64,000 nt of DNA from Myxocyprinus asiaticus (Eukaryota; Chordata; Actinopteri; Cypriniformes; Catostomidae), in assembly GCF_019703515.2 (NCBI RefSeq), contig NC_059348.1, forward strand, positions 27,456,656 to 27,520,655, read 5' to 3'. The position numbers and the translations under genes are program-made. Shown one piece after another: positions 11,051-22,510 of this stretch; the stretch's first letter is position 1; each line of letters starts with the position of its first letter. The notes under the pieces were generated by a model. The model worked only from the letters and a program-made list of their open reading frames with translations. It did no database searches and had not been told where the DNA came from.

Positions 11051-11534
11051 CCAATCATGTTGTATGATCACAACGATTCCCAGAAATCCCGGCACAGAAT
11101 TGTATGTGTTTTTCTCTTAGTAAAATATATATATTTTAAAAACGTCTATTTATCACTACATGTTCTTTTAAGATGTATAGATAGGTGTTTTCTTGTTGTG
11201 TATACCATAAATGTGTTCCCATTTGATGTCAACGTCATTGAGATCCTTATTGCTTTTGCACCAGATAAATACTGCTGATGTGCCTGTGGCTAGTGTAAGT
11301 TACATGAAATTATACAGTCTGTGACTCGCTATTAAATAACTATTCCTGTGATTTATGAACGCCAAAATCCACAGTTCACTATCACACATTGAGCTTTGTG
11401 TCACTACACTTACAATAATCATGTTTCAGTTTACACCCTGTCTTCACCAGACCAATTCAGCTCTGCAGAACAAACAGGGCATCCCTCCATTGACGTGTGG
11501 CACATCGCACTAGACACTTCCACTGGAAACGCAA
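11051..11534. other. Unassigned intronic DNA
   Basis: No coding sequence, RNA gene or repeat boundary is recognised between the minisatellite flank and the first DIRS-B terminal repeat. Confidence 0.5.
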
Positions 11535-11705
11535 GTTATGTACATAACTATGGATCTATGAGACCGAACGATGACTGTCACTATGGACTTTTACCCTGAA
11601 TGATACCATTCTACTGCCTATCATGAGACTTAATAACAACAAAGTCAGCTGACTGACTTTGGGGTTGGCTTTACCATATACAGTATAAACATCCGGGTAA
11701 GCCGA
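11535..11705. repeat. DIRS-B left inverted terminal repeat
   Basis: It begins GTTATGTACATAACTATGG and includes GAATGATACCATTCTACTGC. It matches the reverse complement of the right repeat (GCAGTAGAATGGTA-type sequence near 19665) almost throughout. Confidence 0.85.
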
Positions 11706-11739
11706 CCTGGAAAGCCTCAGCTCATCCCGAGTGACAAGG

Positions 11740-11835
11740 GATGGTGACAGTCATCGTTCGGTCACATAGAGCCATAGTTATGTACATAACATACAATCTA
11801 TTTCAACCTCACTTAGACTGTCACCATGACACGAG
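11740..11835. repeat. DIRS-B internal complementary region
   Basis: The first half, ending CATAGTTATGTACATAAC, is the reverse complement of the outer edge of the left repeat. The second half, TCTATTTCAACCTCACTTAG, is the reverse complement of the outer edge of the right repeat (CTAAGTGAGGTCAAAATAGA). Fusing both ends in one short sequence is the hallmark of the DIRS internal complementary region, proposed to align the ends for circle formation. Confidence 0.85.
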
Positions 11836-11894
11836 GGATGGGACCCTTACTGCCCTGTTTGCAGCTGCCGACAATACAGCAGACCCAAAAGAAA

Positions 11895-12750
11895 CAGGGT
11901 TAGCTACATTAACCCAGTAAAATCTCATAAAAGTACAGGGTGTGCTCCAAGAAGCAGCAGTGCAGATATCTGAGAGTGCCACCCTTTTAAGTGCTGCCCA
12001 GGATGTGCAACCAGGCTACCGAGGACTGGTATTTCTAACTCGAGTATGCATGATCGTGTCCACTATCCAGTGAGACAAATGCTGTTTAGATAGTGGATGA
12101 CCAAGACTCTTTTTTACCAAAACACACATATAATTGTGTGTGTGAAATACGCAAAGACCAAGTGCGCTTCATGTAGACATGTACTGCCCTGATGGGACAC
12201 AAGTTGGAAATATACAGTCCTGTACCCAAAAAATGTGGGTCAGGCTGAAAAGTCTCCAGTTCAATCACCTGATTAACTGTACCTGGTTTAACCACTTTTG
12301 GTAAAAAGGCTGTATTGGGTCAGAGAGTGACCCCAGCATACTGCGTCTCCCATATGAGACAGTCTTCACTAACAGATAAAGAGTGTAACTCACTCAGTCT
12401 CTTGGCTGAACAAATAGCCAGCAAAAAAGCCACTTTCCATGATAGCTACTTGAGATAACTAGAGACTGCAACACCACCATGAGATCTCAAGATGGTGATC
12501 TTAATACTTTTCCAAGGCATAGATGTTGTGCCCCCTTGAAAAACTGATTCACGAAAAGGTGTTTTCCTACCTTCATACCATTCACCATAACAAGAAAGTG
12601 GGAAATGGCTACAATGTAAACCTTTATTGTATTAGTCTTCCTTCCTGAGTCCAGGAGTGTCTGAATGAAGCAGAGAACAAAGCCGATCCTAAACCAGACA
12701 TATAAGAGAAGGAAATCAATGTCTTCTCTGTCAGCTGGAAGCAACCAGAA
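11895..12750 (-). pseudogene. DIRS-B tyrosine recombinase, broken
   Basis: Fragments in order are KVYIVAISHF with NGMKVGKHLFVNQFFKGAQH (12650-12500), KPGTVNQVIELETFQPDPHF and LCPIRAVHVYMKRTWSLR (12295-12130), and near 11950-11900 an SDICTAASWS and TFMRFY segment. The latter matches the C-terminal region of the family, where the catalytic tyrosine is expected. In DIRS elements this enzyme inserts the circular cDNA. Frame changes and stops between the pieces show that it is dead. Confidence 0.75.
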
Positions 12751-12929
12751 GCATCCTGTAATGACCCAGTGTTACCCTCTTGAGAACATTTGGGATTAAT
12801 GGTAGAGGGAGAAAGGGTACAACAACTCTTTAGGCCACTCTTGAGACATCCAACCCCAGGGGGCCTCCCTGACCACTGAGAGAAAACCACATTCTGCAAT
12901 AAGTTTTCTTGGCTGATGCAAACAGATCA

Positions 12930-14330
12930 ACCTGGGCTCTCCCAAAGTGTGTCCATATGAGACATACCACTTCTGGGTGCAGGCACCATTCTCCTGGGAT
13001 TGGTCCAGTCCAGGAGTGATTCAGTCCGGGACAAGAGACCTGCTGCCCGATTTGTCACACCTGGTATGTGTGCTGCCCTGAGCGAGGCAAGTCTCGGAAA
13101 GGTCCAGAACAGTTCCCTTGTCACCTGAAGACAGCGGAATGACTTGGTGTCACCTTGGTGATTGATATGATACACCGTGGACATGTTGTCTGTTCTCACT
13201 AGAACATGTTTGTTCTGTATGAGAGGAAAAAGAGCTTCCAAAGAAAGGTGAACAACCCTTAACTCCAGCACATTGTTGTGCTCTGAGGTCCAAGGAAACA
13301 GGCCTCTGACTGACCTGCCTTCCCATACTGCATCCCACCCTTTCAGGGATTCAACTGTTGTCACCAAGATTTGTCTCGTCAGAATGTGACCCAAGCAGAC
13401 TCTTTGAGACAACAAGTTTTTGTTTCCCCAGGGAAACAGAGTCCGAACGCATTCCCGTGTAACCTTTAGAGTTACCCATCTGTCAAGTTTGGGGTGAAGC
13501 CGAAAGCTGTTCAACCACCACTGTAATGTCTTACTCTGAGGAGGCCCAAAGGAACCACATATATGTGGTGTAATCATTCCCAGCAGCCTCTGAAACTGAT
13601 GCATTTGCTTAACCGAAATGACTGCACCAAATTGATAATTTTCACCACTCTTTGAAGAGTCAAAGAGACATTCATTGATAACGCATTCAGGTGGAGCCCG
13701 ACGAACACCATTTGTTGTCTTGGTTCCAAATTGCTCTTTTCCCAGTTTACCCTGAAACTGAGGGACTGTATGTGTTTGACCACTATCTCTGTGTTCTTGA
13801 CAACTTGGTGTCGCAATGGAGCGCAGACCAACCAGTCATCCAGGTATGTCAGAATGTTTAGACCTGCTACTTGAAGGGGAAAGAGAGCCGCTGACACCAC
13901 TCTGGTGAAGACTCATGGGGACAGGGAAAGGCCAAATGGAAGGACCCTGAACTGGAAGACCTGACCTTGAAAGGCAAGTGCAGAAACTGTTGATGTTCCT
14001 GACAAATGGGCACATGGACGTACGTGTCTTTGAGGTCTATTGAGGTTAACCATTTGCCTGGTTCGATAGCCTGCAGAATCTGTGCCGTGATCAGCATTTT
14101 GAAAGGCAATACCTTTATGAAAGTGTTTAGTCGCCTTAGACCTAAGATAGGTCAAAGCCCATCATCTTTTTTCGGCACCAACTAGTAGTTGGAATAGAAC
14201 CCAGTAAGCTGTTCATTGGGACTTACCTGTATAATTTCCTGTTTTTGTAGTAAGGCTGTAATCTCGTTGGCAAAAATATTTTGCCGGATTGGATCCCTGA
14301 CCATGGTTATATGGATCCCTGAGAAAGTGT
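12930..14330 (-). pseudogene. DIRS-B reverse transcriptase-RNase H
   Basis: The fingers segment VPKKDDG lies near 14170, followed by ALAFQGQVFQFRVLPFGLSLSP (14000-13915). The palm holds the intact motif NILTYLDDWLVCAP (13860), then NWEKSNLEP. The RNase H part (13604-12930) contains HNNVLELRVVHLSLEAL, VRTDNMSTVYHINHQGD and HIPGVTNRAAGLLS. At least two frame changes and a stop before the fingers motif separate the parts. The catalytic aspartate pair is kept, unlike in copy A. Confidence 0.8.
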
Positions 14331-14360
14331 GTAAGTGTGAAAGGGTGTAAGGGGGCACCG

Positions 14361-14656
14361 TCAGTGGTGCCCCCTTAACCGAAGCTCAGGACTGACCACC
14401 TTGTGGATACTGTTGGGACTGTCTGACATTTCGATTGCTGTCAGATATCTGAAAACCACTGCCCTGCCTTCTGTCATATTTCCATGATTCAGAACAGGAG
14501 AAGGTTGAGGATGTTGGACTCCTCTATAGCCATATCTAGCAGGCCTAGTGTGACCAAACACTCGCTGCACCAACTCTTTCCTGCACCGTGCCTGTTTAGC
14601 TGTGTCCAGTACAGACTGGGAGTCAGTATGAAAGATCCGTTTTGGCATTACTGGCA
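14361..14656 (-). pseudogene. DIRS-B gag/RT linker fragment
   Basis: A minus frame (RIFHTDSQSVLDTAKQARCR, ELVQRVFGH) lies just upstream of the RT and is cut off at 14657 by the Tc1-B end. It presumably joined the gag part that resumes at 17803. I infer this from position, as I do not recognise a domain. Confidence 0.5.
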
Positions 14657-14658
14657 TA

Positions 14659-15017
14659 CACCGATCAGACACAACATTAAAATCACCTACCTAATATTGT
14701 GTAGGTCCCCCTCGTGCCGCCAAAACAGTGCCAAGCTGCATCTCAGAATAGCATTCTGAGATGCTATTCTTCTCACCACAGTTGTACAGAGTGGTTATCT
14801 GAGTTACCGTAGACTCTGTCAGTTCAAACCAGTCTGGCCACTCTCTGTTGACCTCTCTCATCAACAAGGCATTTCCATCCACAGAACTGCCACTCACTGG
14901 GCATTTTTTGTTTTTGGCACCATTCAGAGTAAATTCTAGAGACTGTTGTGCATGAAAATCCCAAGAGATCAGCAGTTACAGAAATACTCAAACCAGCCCA
15001 TCTGGCACCAACAATTC
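14659..15017 (-). mobile_element. Tc1/mariner-like element, copy B, deleted and cut
   Basis: It starts after TA with CACCGATCAGACACAACATT, a terminus I recognise from fish Tc1 elements. The minus strand encodes IVGARWAGLSISVTADLLGF, TTVSRIYSEWCQKQK and KCLVDERGQQRVARLV (helix-turn-helix part). It then jumps to the C-terminal end LGTVLAARGGPTQY, so the catalytic centre is deleted. The other half is missing: at 15018 the LTR copy B begins. Confidence 0.8.
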
Positions 15018-16617
15018 TTCGACATCCGAAGAATATTGACCTTCGAAAAGAAACAATGAAGGCTTGAATCCGAGCACTGACATCCTCTGTCAGCATCTGA
15101 CAGAGGTGTATGCAAAACAAACCAAAACACTTCTCTTTGAAATATAACAAAGTTTATTTATGCAGTAGTATCAATTAATAATCAATACAATGCAGTCAAT
15201 AAACTTCCGACTTACAACTACAAACTAAATAGTGACATGATTAGATATGGTAACCAAAATAAGCCTATAACACATGAGAGGAAGGTGTGTGTGTGAATGT
15301 GTGTGTGTGTGTAAGAAGTGATGTGCACAAAATGGCGGACGTGACTCTCGTGGAGAGTACGTCACATGAGATTTCCGGCCAGAGAATATGGCTGCGAATG
15401 TGGGCAGAGATGTAATGGCATCTGCCCGTTTACCACGTGTCTCCGCTTGTACGATAACTTAGGGACAAAGCTGAGCTTTATCATGAAGCTATCTGCTAGC
15501 CAAAAGTGTGCGAGAATGTTTGTGAGGAGTCACGTGTGTGTGTGGTTAGTACGAGAGAGAGAGAGAGAGAGAATAAAGTGGCGGCACCAAAGCTGGTTTC
15601 GCGATCGTGGGAGAGAAAGCAACTGTTAGTTTATCACTCAGAGACGCGGTGGACGGCTCGTAAACCGTCCCGCTGTCTTTGGTTCTTTAATAGATAAACT
15701 CAGTTTGCTGGTCTCACCCACGATGGCGGAAATACACAACAGTCCAATGTGGTTGGACTACAACACAGCAGATCTCATTCATGATAACAGTACATTACAG
15801 TAATACCTTGAGTATTATTAGCAGCAATGAGCGGACTCGCGGTCTGTAAATGTACAAGCAATAACCTTGATACACAAGAATAACACACTATAATATTCTA
15901 TCTCTGCCCAGACATAAACCTCTTACTTGAATCGTATGAGGACACAGACAAATGTGTGTTCATCCTTCCTTTAACTCCGACTCGGTTCCTCGAGGCTCGG
16001 GTGATGATGGGAGGCCCTTTCCTCACTCTGTCGGCGGGCGGTACGGCTGCCGATTCTCGGTGGGCTGGCGGAGAAATCAGCAACATCGACTTGATTGAAG
16101 AGGGAAGAGAAATCTTTTTTTCTCTTCACTTCTGCAGGCAAATGAATGAAGATGCGGATTGCTCGGCGACCTCCTTCGGATCAGTTAGAGTGTTCGGTGG
16201 AACACAGAGTAATCTCAACTCGTCCAGCGAGATGGAGATTGTATGGCCAATTTCAAGTCGGATGTTACTTCCTTGTGCCACAAGGCTACACATCAGAGCA
16301 GTGATGAGCTGCGTCTACTACACACGGTGAGCAAAGTTGCTGGAAGCAATGCCCGGAAGCATCTCAGAGATATTTCTACTCCCGATGACATCATGGTTGA
16401 GGGGCGTTCTGTCGTGTGCCTCATACAATAAGAGTTGAGAGTTTGATCCTTTAGTGAGCAAGGCTTCATGGGATTTGTAGTCTGTTTTGGACTCCCTTTG
16501 TTTGATTTTGGCGCGGTTTTTATCAATAAGATTTATGACTTTGTGTGGGCCTCAGTCAGGGTTTATGACTGTGCTAGGCCTGCCTTTGTCTTCTATCTGA
16601 ATACATGAGGCCCAACA
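15018..16617 (-). mobile_element. LTR-like element, copy B, one end truncated
   Basis: Aligns along its length with LTR copy A from about 8745 to 10152: shared blocks include AACAAAGTTTATTTATGCAG, AATACAATGCAGTCAATAAA and the right end GAGGCCCAACA. About 510 bp corresponding to 8236-8745 are missing at the left, so no duplication of target DNA can be seen. Right of it, at 16618, L1 sequence begins. The orientation is as tentative as for copy A. Confidence 0.7.
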
Positions 16618-17802
16618 TGTCCAATCTCAATCTGGCCGGGAACTTCAGTGTAAAAGCGATCTTCCGTCAATGCAAAAGTTTCTTGAAGGAAGTGTCATTC
16701 CAAAAAATAAACTCCAGCTGCTAGGCGAGCCAACGCAGAAAGAAACAAAACTGGCGTCCAGCTTCCTTAGACAGTCGAGTTATGTACAGCGAGTCAGTCC
16801 ACTCACATAAGTAACATGCAATGGTTTACTCACCCATAGTTTCTATAAATGACAGTGCTTTTTTGGGGCATAAAAATACTTTGCGGCCGTCTTTGGTGTC
16901 TATCCTTAATTTGGTCAGAAACATTAGTGCAAAAGCAAGCTTCCGTTGATGTAAGAGTTTCTTACATTCCTTGAACCGATCGTGTTTCTCTCTTGTTGAA
17001 CTCGCAAAGTCCGGGAACAAGAAAATATTGTGATTCTTCCAAAAAAGCTTTCCTCTGCTCCTCGCCTGGCGCAACACAAGATCTTTATCGGATTTTTGGA
17101 AATTTGGCCAGAATTGATCGGGGCCTGTCTCCTTCAGCAGATCTCTGAGCCGGGACTCTGTGAGCTCGCTCGATTTCCAGTTTATGGCCTGTTATGTTGA
17201 GCAGACTCGGAAAGAGCTCATCCAGGAATTTCACCATATCTCTGCCTTCTTCATGCTCAGGAATTCCAACAATTCGTATATTGTTCCTTCGATTCCTATT
17301 TTCGAGATTTTCCAATTTTTCCAAAATGTTTTCCAAGTCTGTTTTGGATGCGGGCAGATTAGTGGATAATTCCCTTTCCAATGATTCCAGATAATCAATT
17401 CGTTTCTCAACATCTGCTACTCTTGTGACCATCTCAGTGAATTTTGTTTCCATTGCCATAATAGATCAACGTATTACAGCGAGATCCTCCAAGTCAGCAA
17501 CAACCTTTGTCAGCATCACCGATATGTTGGACAGTTGATGCTGAATTTCTTCTCCCGTCGCTCTTTCCAACTTGAGTCCCTGGATCGCAGGCCTGTCAGA
17601 GACCTCAGCTTGAACACGTAAGTGTCTTTTAATGTCTCCAGAGTCTGAGGATTTTTTCTTCTTTGCCATGTTTACCTCAAAGAGCAAATATGTAACTGGG
17701 TGTATTGAATCTCACCAGATAAAACATGAAAATAATTAAAAACTAGCAAAGTGCGCAGAGCTAGTTGCTCACATGTCTGCTTCTCGCATGGCATCACATG
17801 AC
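16618..17802 (-). mobile_element. L1 LINE, copy B, 5' end plus ORF1 only
   Basis: The 5' end (17802) aligns with the 5' end of copy C at 30627 (GTCATGTGATGCCATGCGAG versus GTCACGTGACGCAATGCGAG, both followed by CTCTGCGCACTTTGCTAG). ORF1 follows, then spacer. ORF2 is absent. The last 70 bases (16618-16690) repeat an ORF1 C-terminal segment after the spacer, so the 3' part is rearranged. Confidence 0.75.
16826..17687 (-). pseudogene. L1 copy B ORF1 RNA-binding protein, nearly full length
   Basis: Three consecutive minus frames reconstruct the domain order. The N-terminus (17687-17466) contains KKKKSSDSGDIKRHLR and QLSNISVMLTKVVADLEDLA. The coiled coil and RNA-recognition part (17459-17085) contains RIDYLESLERELSTN, NNIRIVGIPEHEEGRD and FLDELFPSLL. 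The C-terminal domain (17077-16826) contains DRFKECKKLLHQRKLAFALM and ends FIETMGE. A stop at about 17463 and a break near 17080 interrupt it. It is the best ORF1 in the window for comparing copies A and C. Confidence 0.8.
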
Positions 17803-18927
17803 CTCAAGAGCACAGCTTTGATTAGGCCCATGATGTCATGGTCTTCTTACTTAACCGTTTTGCTCCAAGAGGCTAAAACTATTGCCAGTTCATTGCCAGA
17901 CCAGGCTGCATGTGTGGCTGCATTGTATGTTTGGCACACCAGGCGCTCTGCCTTCTGACATTCCCTTCCAGGGCACTGTGTGTTGTCCATAATTTTATCT
18001 GGATCCAAGGTGATCAACGCCAAAATTACACGTTCTACAGGAGACATGTCACCCATATCGCTCTCGGGGGCATACTGCAGCTTAGCTAGTCTCCTACAGC
18101 TGGCTTTGAATTGGGGGGTGGCTTTAAGATTGTTCCATGCTTTCCTTAGCATTTGAGAGTAATCATCCGAAATAGCTGGTTGCGTGCAGGAGATACCTGC
18201 CCACACCCCATGTTGGTGCAGCTGTCGTGTCTTCTACCTGAGTTTCAAGACCCAAGATTCTTGCTGCATTAATCATTTGGGTAAGAATGTCAGAAAGTGT
18301 ACTACCATTATCTGAAGTGCCAGACTTAGACTCATCTTCCTGGTCCTCTCCAGTCTCAGACTGCTCATCACTGCCAAACAGCGAATTACTGGCGTGAAGA
18401 GAAATAGCATCCACAGAGTCATCATTCTCTTTCTGATATGATGAAAAATCATCTACTGTAGCTGGAATCGACACCTGCTATGCACGAGTCGTAGCACTGT
18501 TAGGATCGAGCTGATTTACTTTTCCAGCTAATTTACGTAAAGCTGCCAGAATCTTCAGCTATGTGTCCTCCCTTGGTTCTTGGCCATCTGAAGTCCTTAC
18601 CTGTCTGTTCTGAGGCACATCAGGATGGTCAAGTCTCCCCTGAGTCTCATTAGGAGCGTATTCCCTCCTACGTTTACAAGACTACCCTTTCAATGATGGT
18701 CTATCAGGGATAGGAGTAGATGATGGCGTGTCTTGTTTACCGCCAACTGCCTGGTTGCTAAGCCTGGCTCTTTGCACTCTCTCTTGCAATGATAATCCTG
18801 TCGGAGCCTCATATGGATTTTCAATATGATCTAGTAAATGTGCCATTCCCAGACAATAAGAACATTCTCAATGGCCATCACGAGGATGCATAACAGCATG
18901 GCAAACATGGCACAGTGATGAACTCAT
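17803..18927 (-). pseudogene. DIRS-B gag-like ORF
   Basis: The likely ATG at 18927 starts MSSSLCHVCHAVMHPRDGH, then after a stop CSYCLGMAHLLDH. This is the same Cys/His pattern as DIRS-A gag. Later parts are an acidic stretch (SDEQSETGEDQEDESKSG, 18370) and an open 119-codon segment (18206-17847) with RRLAKLQYAPESDMGDMSPV and ERLVCQTYNAATHAAWSGNE. Several stops lie in the first third. The 3' end is cut by the L1-B insertion at 17802. Confidence 0.7.
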
Positions 18928-19554
18928 GATGTGGTCACTGGTCCAAACAAAAGTGGGTCACAATAAGTGAAAACCATTTATAAGTACTCACCTCTGATGA
19001 CAAGAGATTCATACCTAAGCTGTGACAAATCACTGTTTTGTTTAATTATTTACTGGAGAACAGGGCTTTGCCAGAATAACAACTTAATGTTAGTTTGATA
19101 TAAACAAACTTAGTTTGGAAGTACATAAAACAAACTAAACACTTCACCGTATATTAGAGCCACCTATTCTGCACACGAATGTGCAGTGAAACAGCAGTAA
19201 TTTCCTTCTGCTGCGAACAGCAGACACAGGAAAAAAAACTAACAGTGCTCCTTAACTACTTTAAGTATTCAAACAAAAGAGATCTGAAAATACAAGTGAA
19301 TAACCGTCCGCTTTCTACGAATGCGTTGGAAACAAACAATTCAGTCAATGGAAAAATGAAAAAGGTACTTACCAAGACGTGATTTCCCAAACCGGAGTGC
19401 CAAAATACTATATAAATGAAGAGTTACCTACTACAACCCTCAGGGACACAAGACACCTGCTCCAACGGATTGAATTTGAGTCTCTTCACAGCGGTGTTTA
19501 AACACAAGCTACCAACTATCGTCTCAATGAGGCGAGAAAGGCAACAGGAAGAGG

Positions 19555-19735
19555 TTGGCTTACCCAGATGTTTATGCATTGTAAAGCCAACCCCTAAGGT
19601 CAGTCGGCTGACTTTGTTGTCATTAACAACAAAGTCAGCCGAATACAGTATAAGTCTTGTATAGGTAGTAGAATGGTATCATTCAAGGTAAAAGACCATG
19701 GTGACAGTCTAAGTGAGGTCAAAATAGATCAGTAT
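19555..19735. repeat. DIRS-B right inverted terminal repeat
   Basis: Inverse of 11535-11705. GGTTGGCTTACCCAGATG begins it and AGTGAGGTCAAAATAGATC lies at its outer edge. It includes a local palindrome, GACTTTGTTGTCATTAACAA then CAAAGTC, around 19611-19640. Confidence 0.8.
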
Positions 19736-20568
19736 TATTGATTATAATGGGAGCAAGTTGCATTTGACGTGACGCGATGCACCACTCGCCTCCTGTGTTT
19801 AGGGTTAACGTCCAGGATAACACCCTAGCTGTGTCGGAAACCACCCCCTATCCACCATATAGTGCACTATTTCGGGTGTCGACCATTTTGTAGTGGTGTC
19901 CGAATTCTGAGTGAGCCAATCGTTCCCTACTTTTGTTCACTCATTCTTACCCACAATGCACTCTAATTTTTGAGTGTACATTTGATGTACTCTCAGCGAT
20001 GGTTAATTGCCCATAATCCACCATGGGGAAGACGTACGAGCTGGAAGAGAGAGCGCGTGCTGGAAGAGAGAGTGCGAGTGAGCGAGCGGGCGAGAGAGAG
20101 ATGCCAGTTTAATGCTTCCTTCACTCCTGCAATGTTTTATTTCATGCTGAATGTATTTAATTACTTTTTGACAAATCATTGCGTGATTAAAATAACATAA
20201 AATATAGAGAGGAAAAATATACAGATACATTTGAAAATGTACTCTTTATTTATATTTATACAGAATTTTACCATTAAGCTGAAAAATTATTTATTTACTA
20301 AATAGTTCACTGAGGTGATATTATTTTAACTCAGGAGACTGCACACAGTGGAAATGATAATTCTGCTGATGATTTAAATATTCGGTTATAACATGTAGGT
20401 TATGACAATTTGGTTGGATGAGGGCGCTATGCGCCCAGAAACGCTACCCAGCTTGTATTGGAGTTAGATATTAAAGATATTAAAGTATAAAAAATAAATA
20501 CAATAATGTACATTTGATAAAATGTGTTTGCTCTTTATATTAACATATATATTAAAAATGACAAACAG

Positions 20569-21026
20569 GGGGGCCTGGGTAGCTCAGTAGTAAAAGACAT
20601 TGGCTACCACCCTGGAGTTCACTAGTTCAAATCCCAGGGCATGCTGAGTGACTCCACCCAGGTCTCCTAAGCAACCAAACTGGCCTGGTTGCTAGGGAGG
20701 GTAGAGTCACATGGGGTAACCTCCTCATGGTCGCTATAATGTGATTAATTCTCAGTAGGGCGCAACTGGTGAGTTGAGCATGGATGCCTCGGTGGATGGT
20801 GTGAATCCTCCACATGCGCTATGTCTCCATGGCAACACGCTCAACAAGCCACGTGATAAGATGCGCGGGTTGACGGTCTCAGACGTGGAGGCAGCTGGAA
20901 TTCGTCCTCCACCACCCGGATTGAGGCGAATCACTACGTGACCACGAGGACTTAAAAGCGCATTGGAAATTGGGCATTCCAAATTGGGTGAAAAAGGGGA
21001 AAAATCCCCCCAAAAAACAAAAAAAC
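20569..21026 (+). mobile_element. tRNA-derived SINE, copy B, complete
   Basis: Exact 13-bp target-site duplication AAATGACAAACAG at 20556-20568 and 21027-21039. The head GGGGGGCCTGGGTAGCTCAG has an A-box (TAGCTCAGTAGTA) and B-box-like AGTTCAAATCCC. The tail is A-rich (20990-21026). This copy defines the element as about 458 bp and was used to interpret copies A and C. Confidence 0.9.
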
Positions 21027-21170
21027 AAATGACAAACAGAATGAAGATTTACTGTATTATCTAATAATAATAACAAGTAAGGCCCAAGTATTTTAAAAGT
21101 TCATATGTGACGTTATTTCTGCAACAGCCCCTAGAGCTCGATGCTCGGTGCGTCAGCATCTGAATTCACT

Positions 21171-21802
21171 GGCTGTGTCTCGTTTGAAAAGCTGCGTCCT
21201 CTGGTGGTCGCATTTGTCGGCCGCATATGTCATCGAGGCTGTCTCATTTTAAAAAAGCGAGTAGGACACTTCAAATGCAGCCTTCGAATGCGACCTTCTT
21301 TCATGGGAATTCGGAAGATGCATGAGGTGTATCCTTCGTGGGCACTCGACGGAAATGTCTAAAAAAATAACTGCAATTTGCCCGTAAATATGATGTTCAA
21401 ATGCAAGTAATGTTAATTCCCAAGTTGAAGTACCTCAGATGGTAGATGGGTGCAGAGTATATAATATGTATAATTATATTAATATATAATTAAAATAAAG
21501 TATTAGACTAAAAGTACACCTGTAAAAATCTATTTTCTTTTCTCTCTACATCATTATAACTCACCTAAAATGTACCTCATACATTCCCTTCAAAAGGGAC
21601 TTTGTTCCCTTCTCACTCAAAGCGCTGGCACTTGTTAAAGAGTGCTGTGCTGTCATAGCAACCATGTTACGCTCCGTTTCCATTTGTCCTACGAAGGCCG
21701 TCTCGTTTAAACGAGACTTGTTTAAAAGAGGACGCTCGGTATACTGCAGCCTTCAAAGGACGCGTCCTACCTAGCACGCAGCCTTCGAAATGAGACACAG
21801 CC
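21171..21802. mobile_element. Nonautonomous TIR element with GGCTGTGTCTC ends
   Basis: The ends are GGCTGTGTCTCGTTTGAAAA (21171) and the inverse ending GAAATGAGACACAGCC (21802), flanked by ACT on both sides (21168-21170, 21803-21805). It is 632 bp long with no coding content. Inner motifs such as GCAGCCTTCGAA recur near both ends. The terminus resembles the larger element at 19827-22510, so the two may belong to one superfamily. Confidence 0.7.
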
Positions 21803-21835
21803 ACTCACTAATTTCTTCTTCTTCTTCTTTGGTGT

Positions 21836-22240
21836 TTAATGGAGGTTGGCAAACCAGCTTATAGGTGCATTACCGCCACCGACTGGACTGGAGTGTGGTA
21901 CAGGATTATGCAAAAAAAAAAAATATAAAAAAAAATGATATTCTTTTAAATAATTCAGTTTCTTTTAAAACTTAATAATGTCTGCTGCTTTCCCTAAGAG
22001 ATCTGATAAAGAAAAGTCATAATGTTTTGCCTTCCTTAGTGACTGAAGAAGGTGATATCTCTCTGTATTGTATTTCCTACAATGAAATAGTACATGAACG
22101 ATTGTTTCTGGTTGCCTACAGTATGTGCATTTCCCAGTTGGTTGCTTGCCTATTTTATACAATGTATTATTATGTCCAGTATGACCTATTCTCAGATGAG
22201 TGATGATATTCTCTTCCCTTCGATTCCTGCCTTCCATCCT
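21836..22240 (-). mobile_element. 3' end of an I-clade-like LINE
   Basis: A minus frame (22237-21965) contains THLRIGHTGHNNTLYKIGKQ, CTYCRQPETIVHVLFHCRKY and HYDFSLSDLLG. This matches the zinc-knuckle-like Cys/His region that follows RNase H in I-type LINEs. The stop is at 21965. The 3' UTR with GGTGCATTACCGCCACCGAC and a GAA-type tail ends near 21836. The 5' part is lost. Confidence 0.65.
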
Positions 22241-22510
22241 CCTAGCACCAACATGTTTTTATATACAGTATTATATAAATGTCTTCCGGTTTCATTGTCA
22301 TCCCAATACTTCTTCCATACTGATTGTACATATGTCCTAACATGTACCTTATGTTCAGCTTTGCTTAATGGGACTTGTAGATCTACTTGTTTAATTCTTA
22401 GTGTTCATTTGCACTCACTCATTTCAGTCACTCACTGCTGAGATATACTGCACTCACTGCCATTCACTATATAGGAAACAGTGAATGAGTGAGCAATTTC
22501 GGACACAGCT

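Larger units (their letters stand above)
11535..19735 (-). mobile_element. DIRS retrotransposon, copy B, with both terminal repeats
   Basis: Minus-strand DIRS with inverted terminal repeats at 11535-11705 and 19555-19735 and an internal complementary region at about 11740-11835. From its 5' end it has a gag-like ORF (18927 to 17803), then a foreign insert (Tc1-B, LTR-B and L1-B, 14659-17802), then gag/RT linker (14656-14361), RT-RNase H (14330-12930) and tyrosine recombinase (12750-11895). This order is diagnostic for DIRS elements, which integrate by recombinase without target-site duplication. Own length is about 5 kb after removing the insert. All ORFs carry stops. Confidence 0.9.
19827..22510. 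mobile_element. DNA transposon with AGCTGTGTC ends, carrying nested elements
   Basis: The terminal inverted repeats are AGCTGTGTCGGAAA at 19827 and TTTCGGACACAGCT ending at 22510. The 3-bp flank CCT is present on both sides. Removing the element joins AACACCCT to GTATACACCGG, which matches the inverse of the far end of the surrounding element (CCGGTGTAGACAGGG), so the insertion boundary is well supported. Contents are a SINE (20569-21026), a smaller TIR element (21171-21802) and a LINE fragment (21836-22240). No transposase is seen. The superfamily is not settled; a 3-bp duplication would suit PIF/Harbinger, but the flank is not TWA. Confidence 0.65.
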
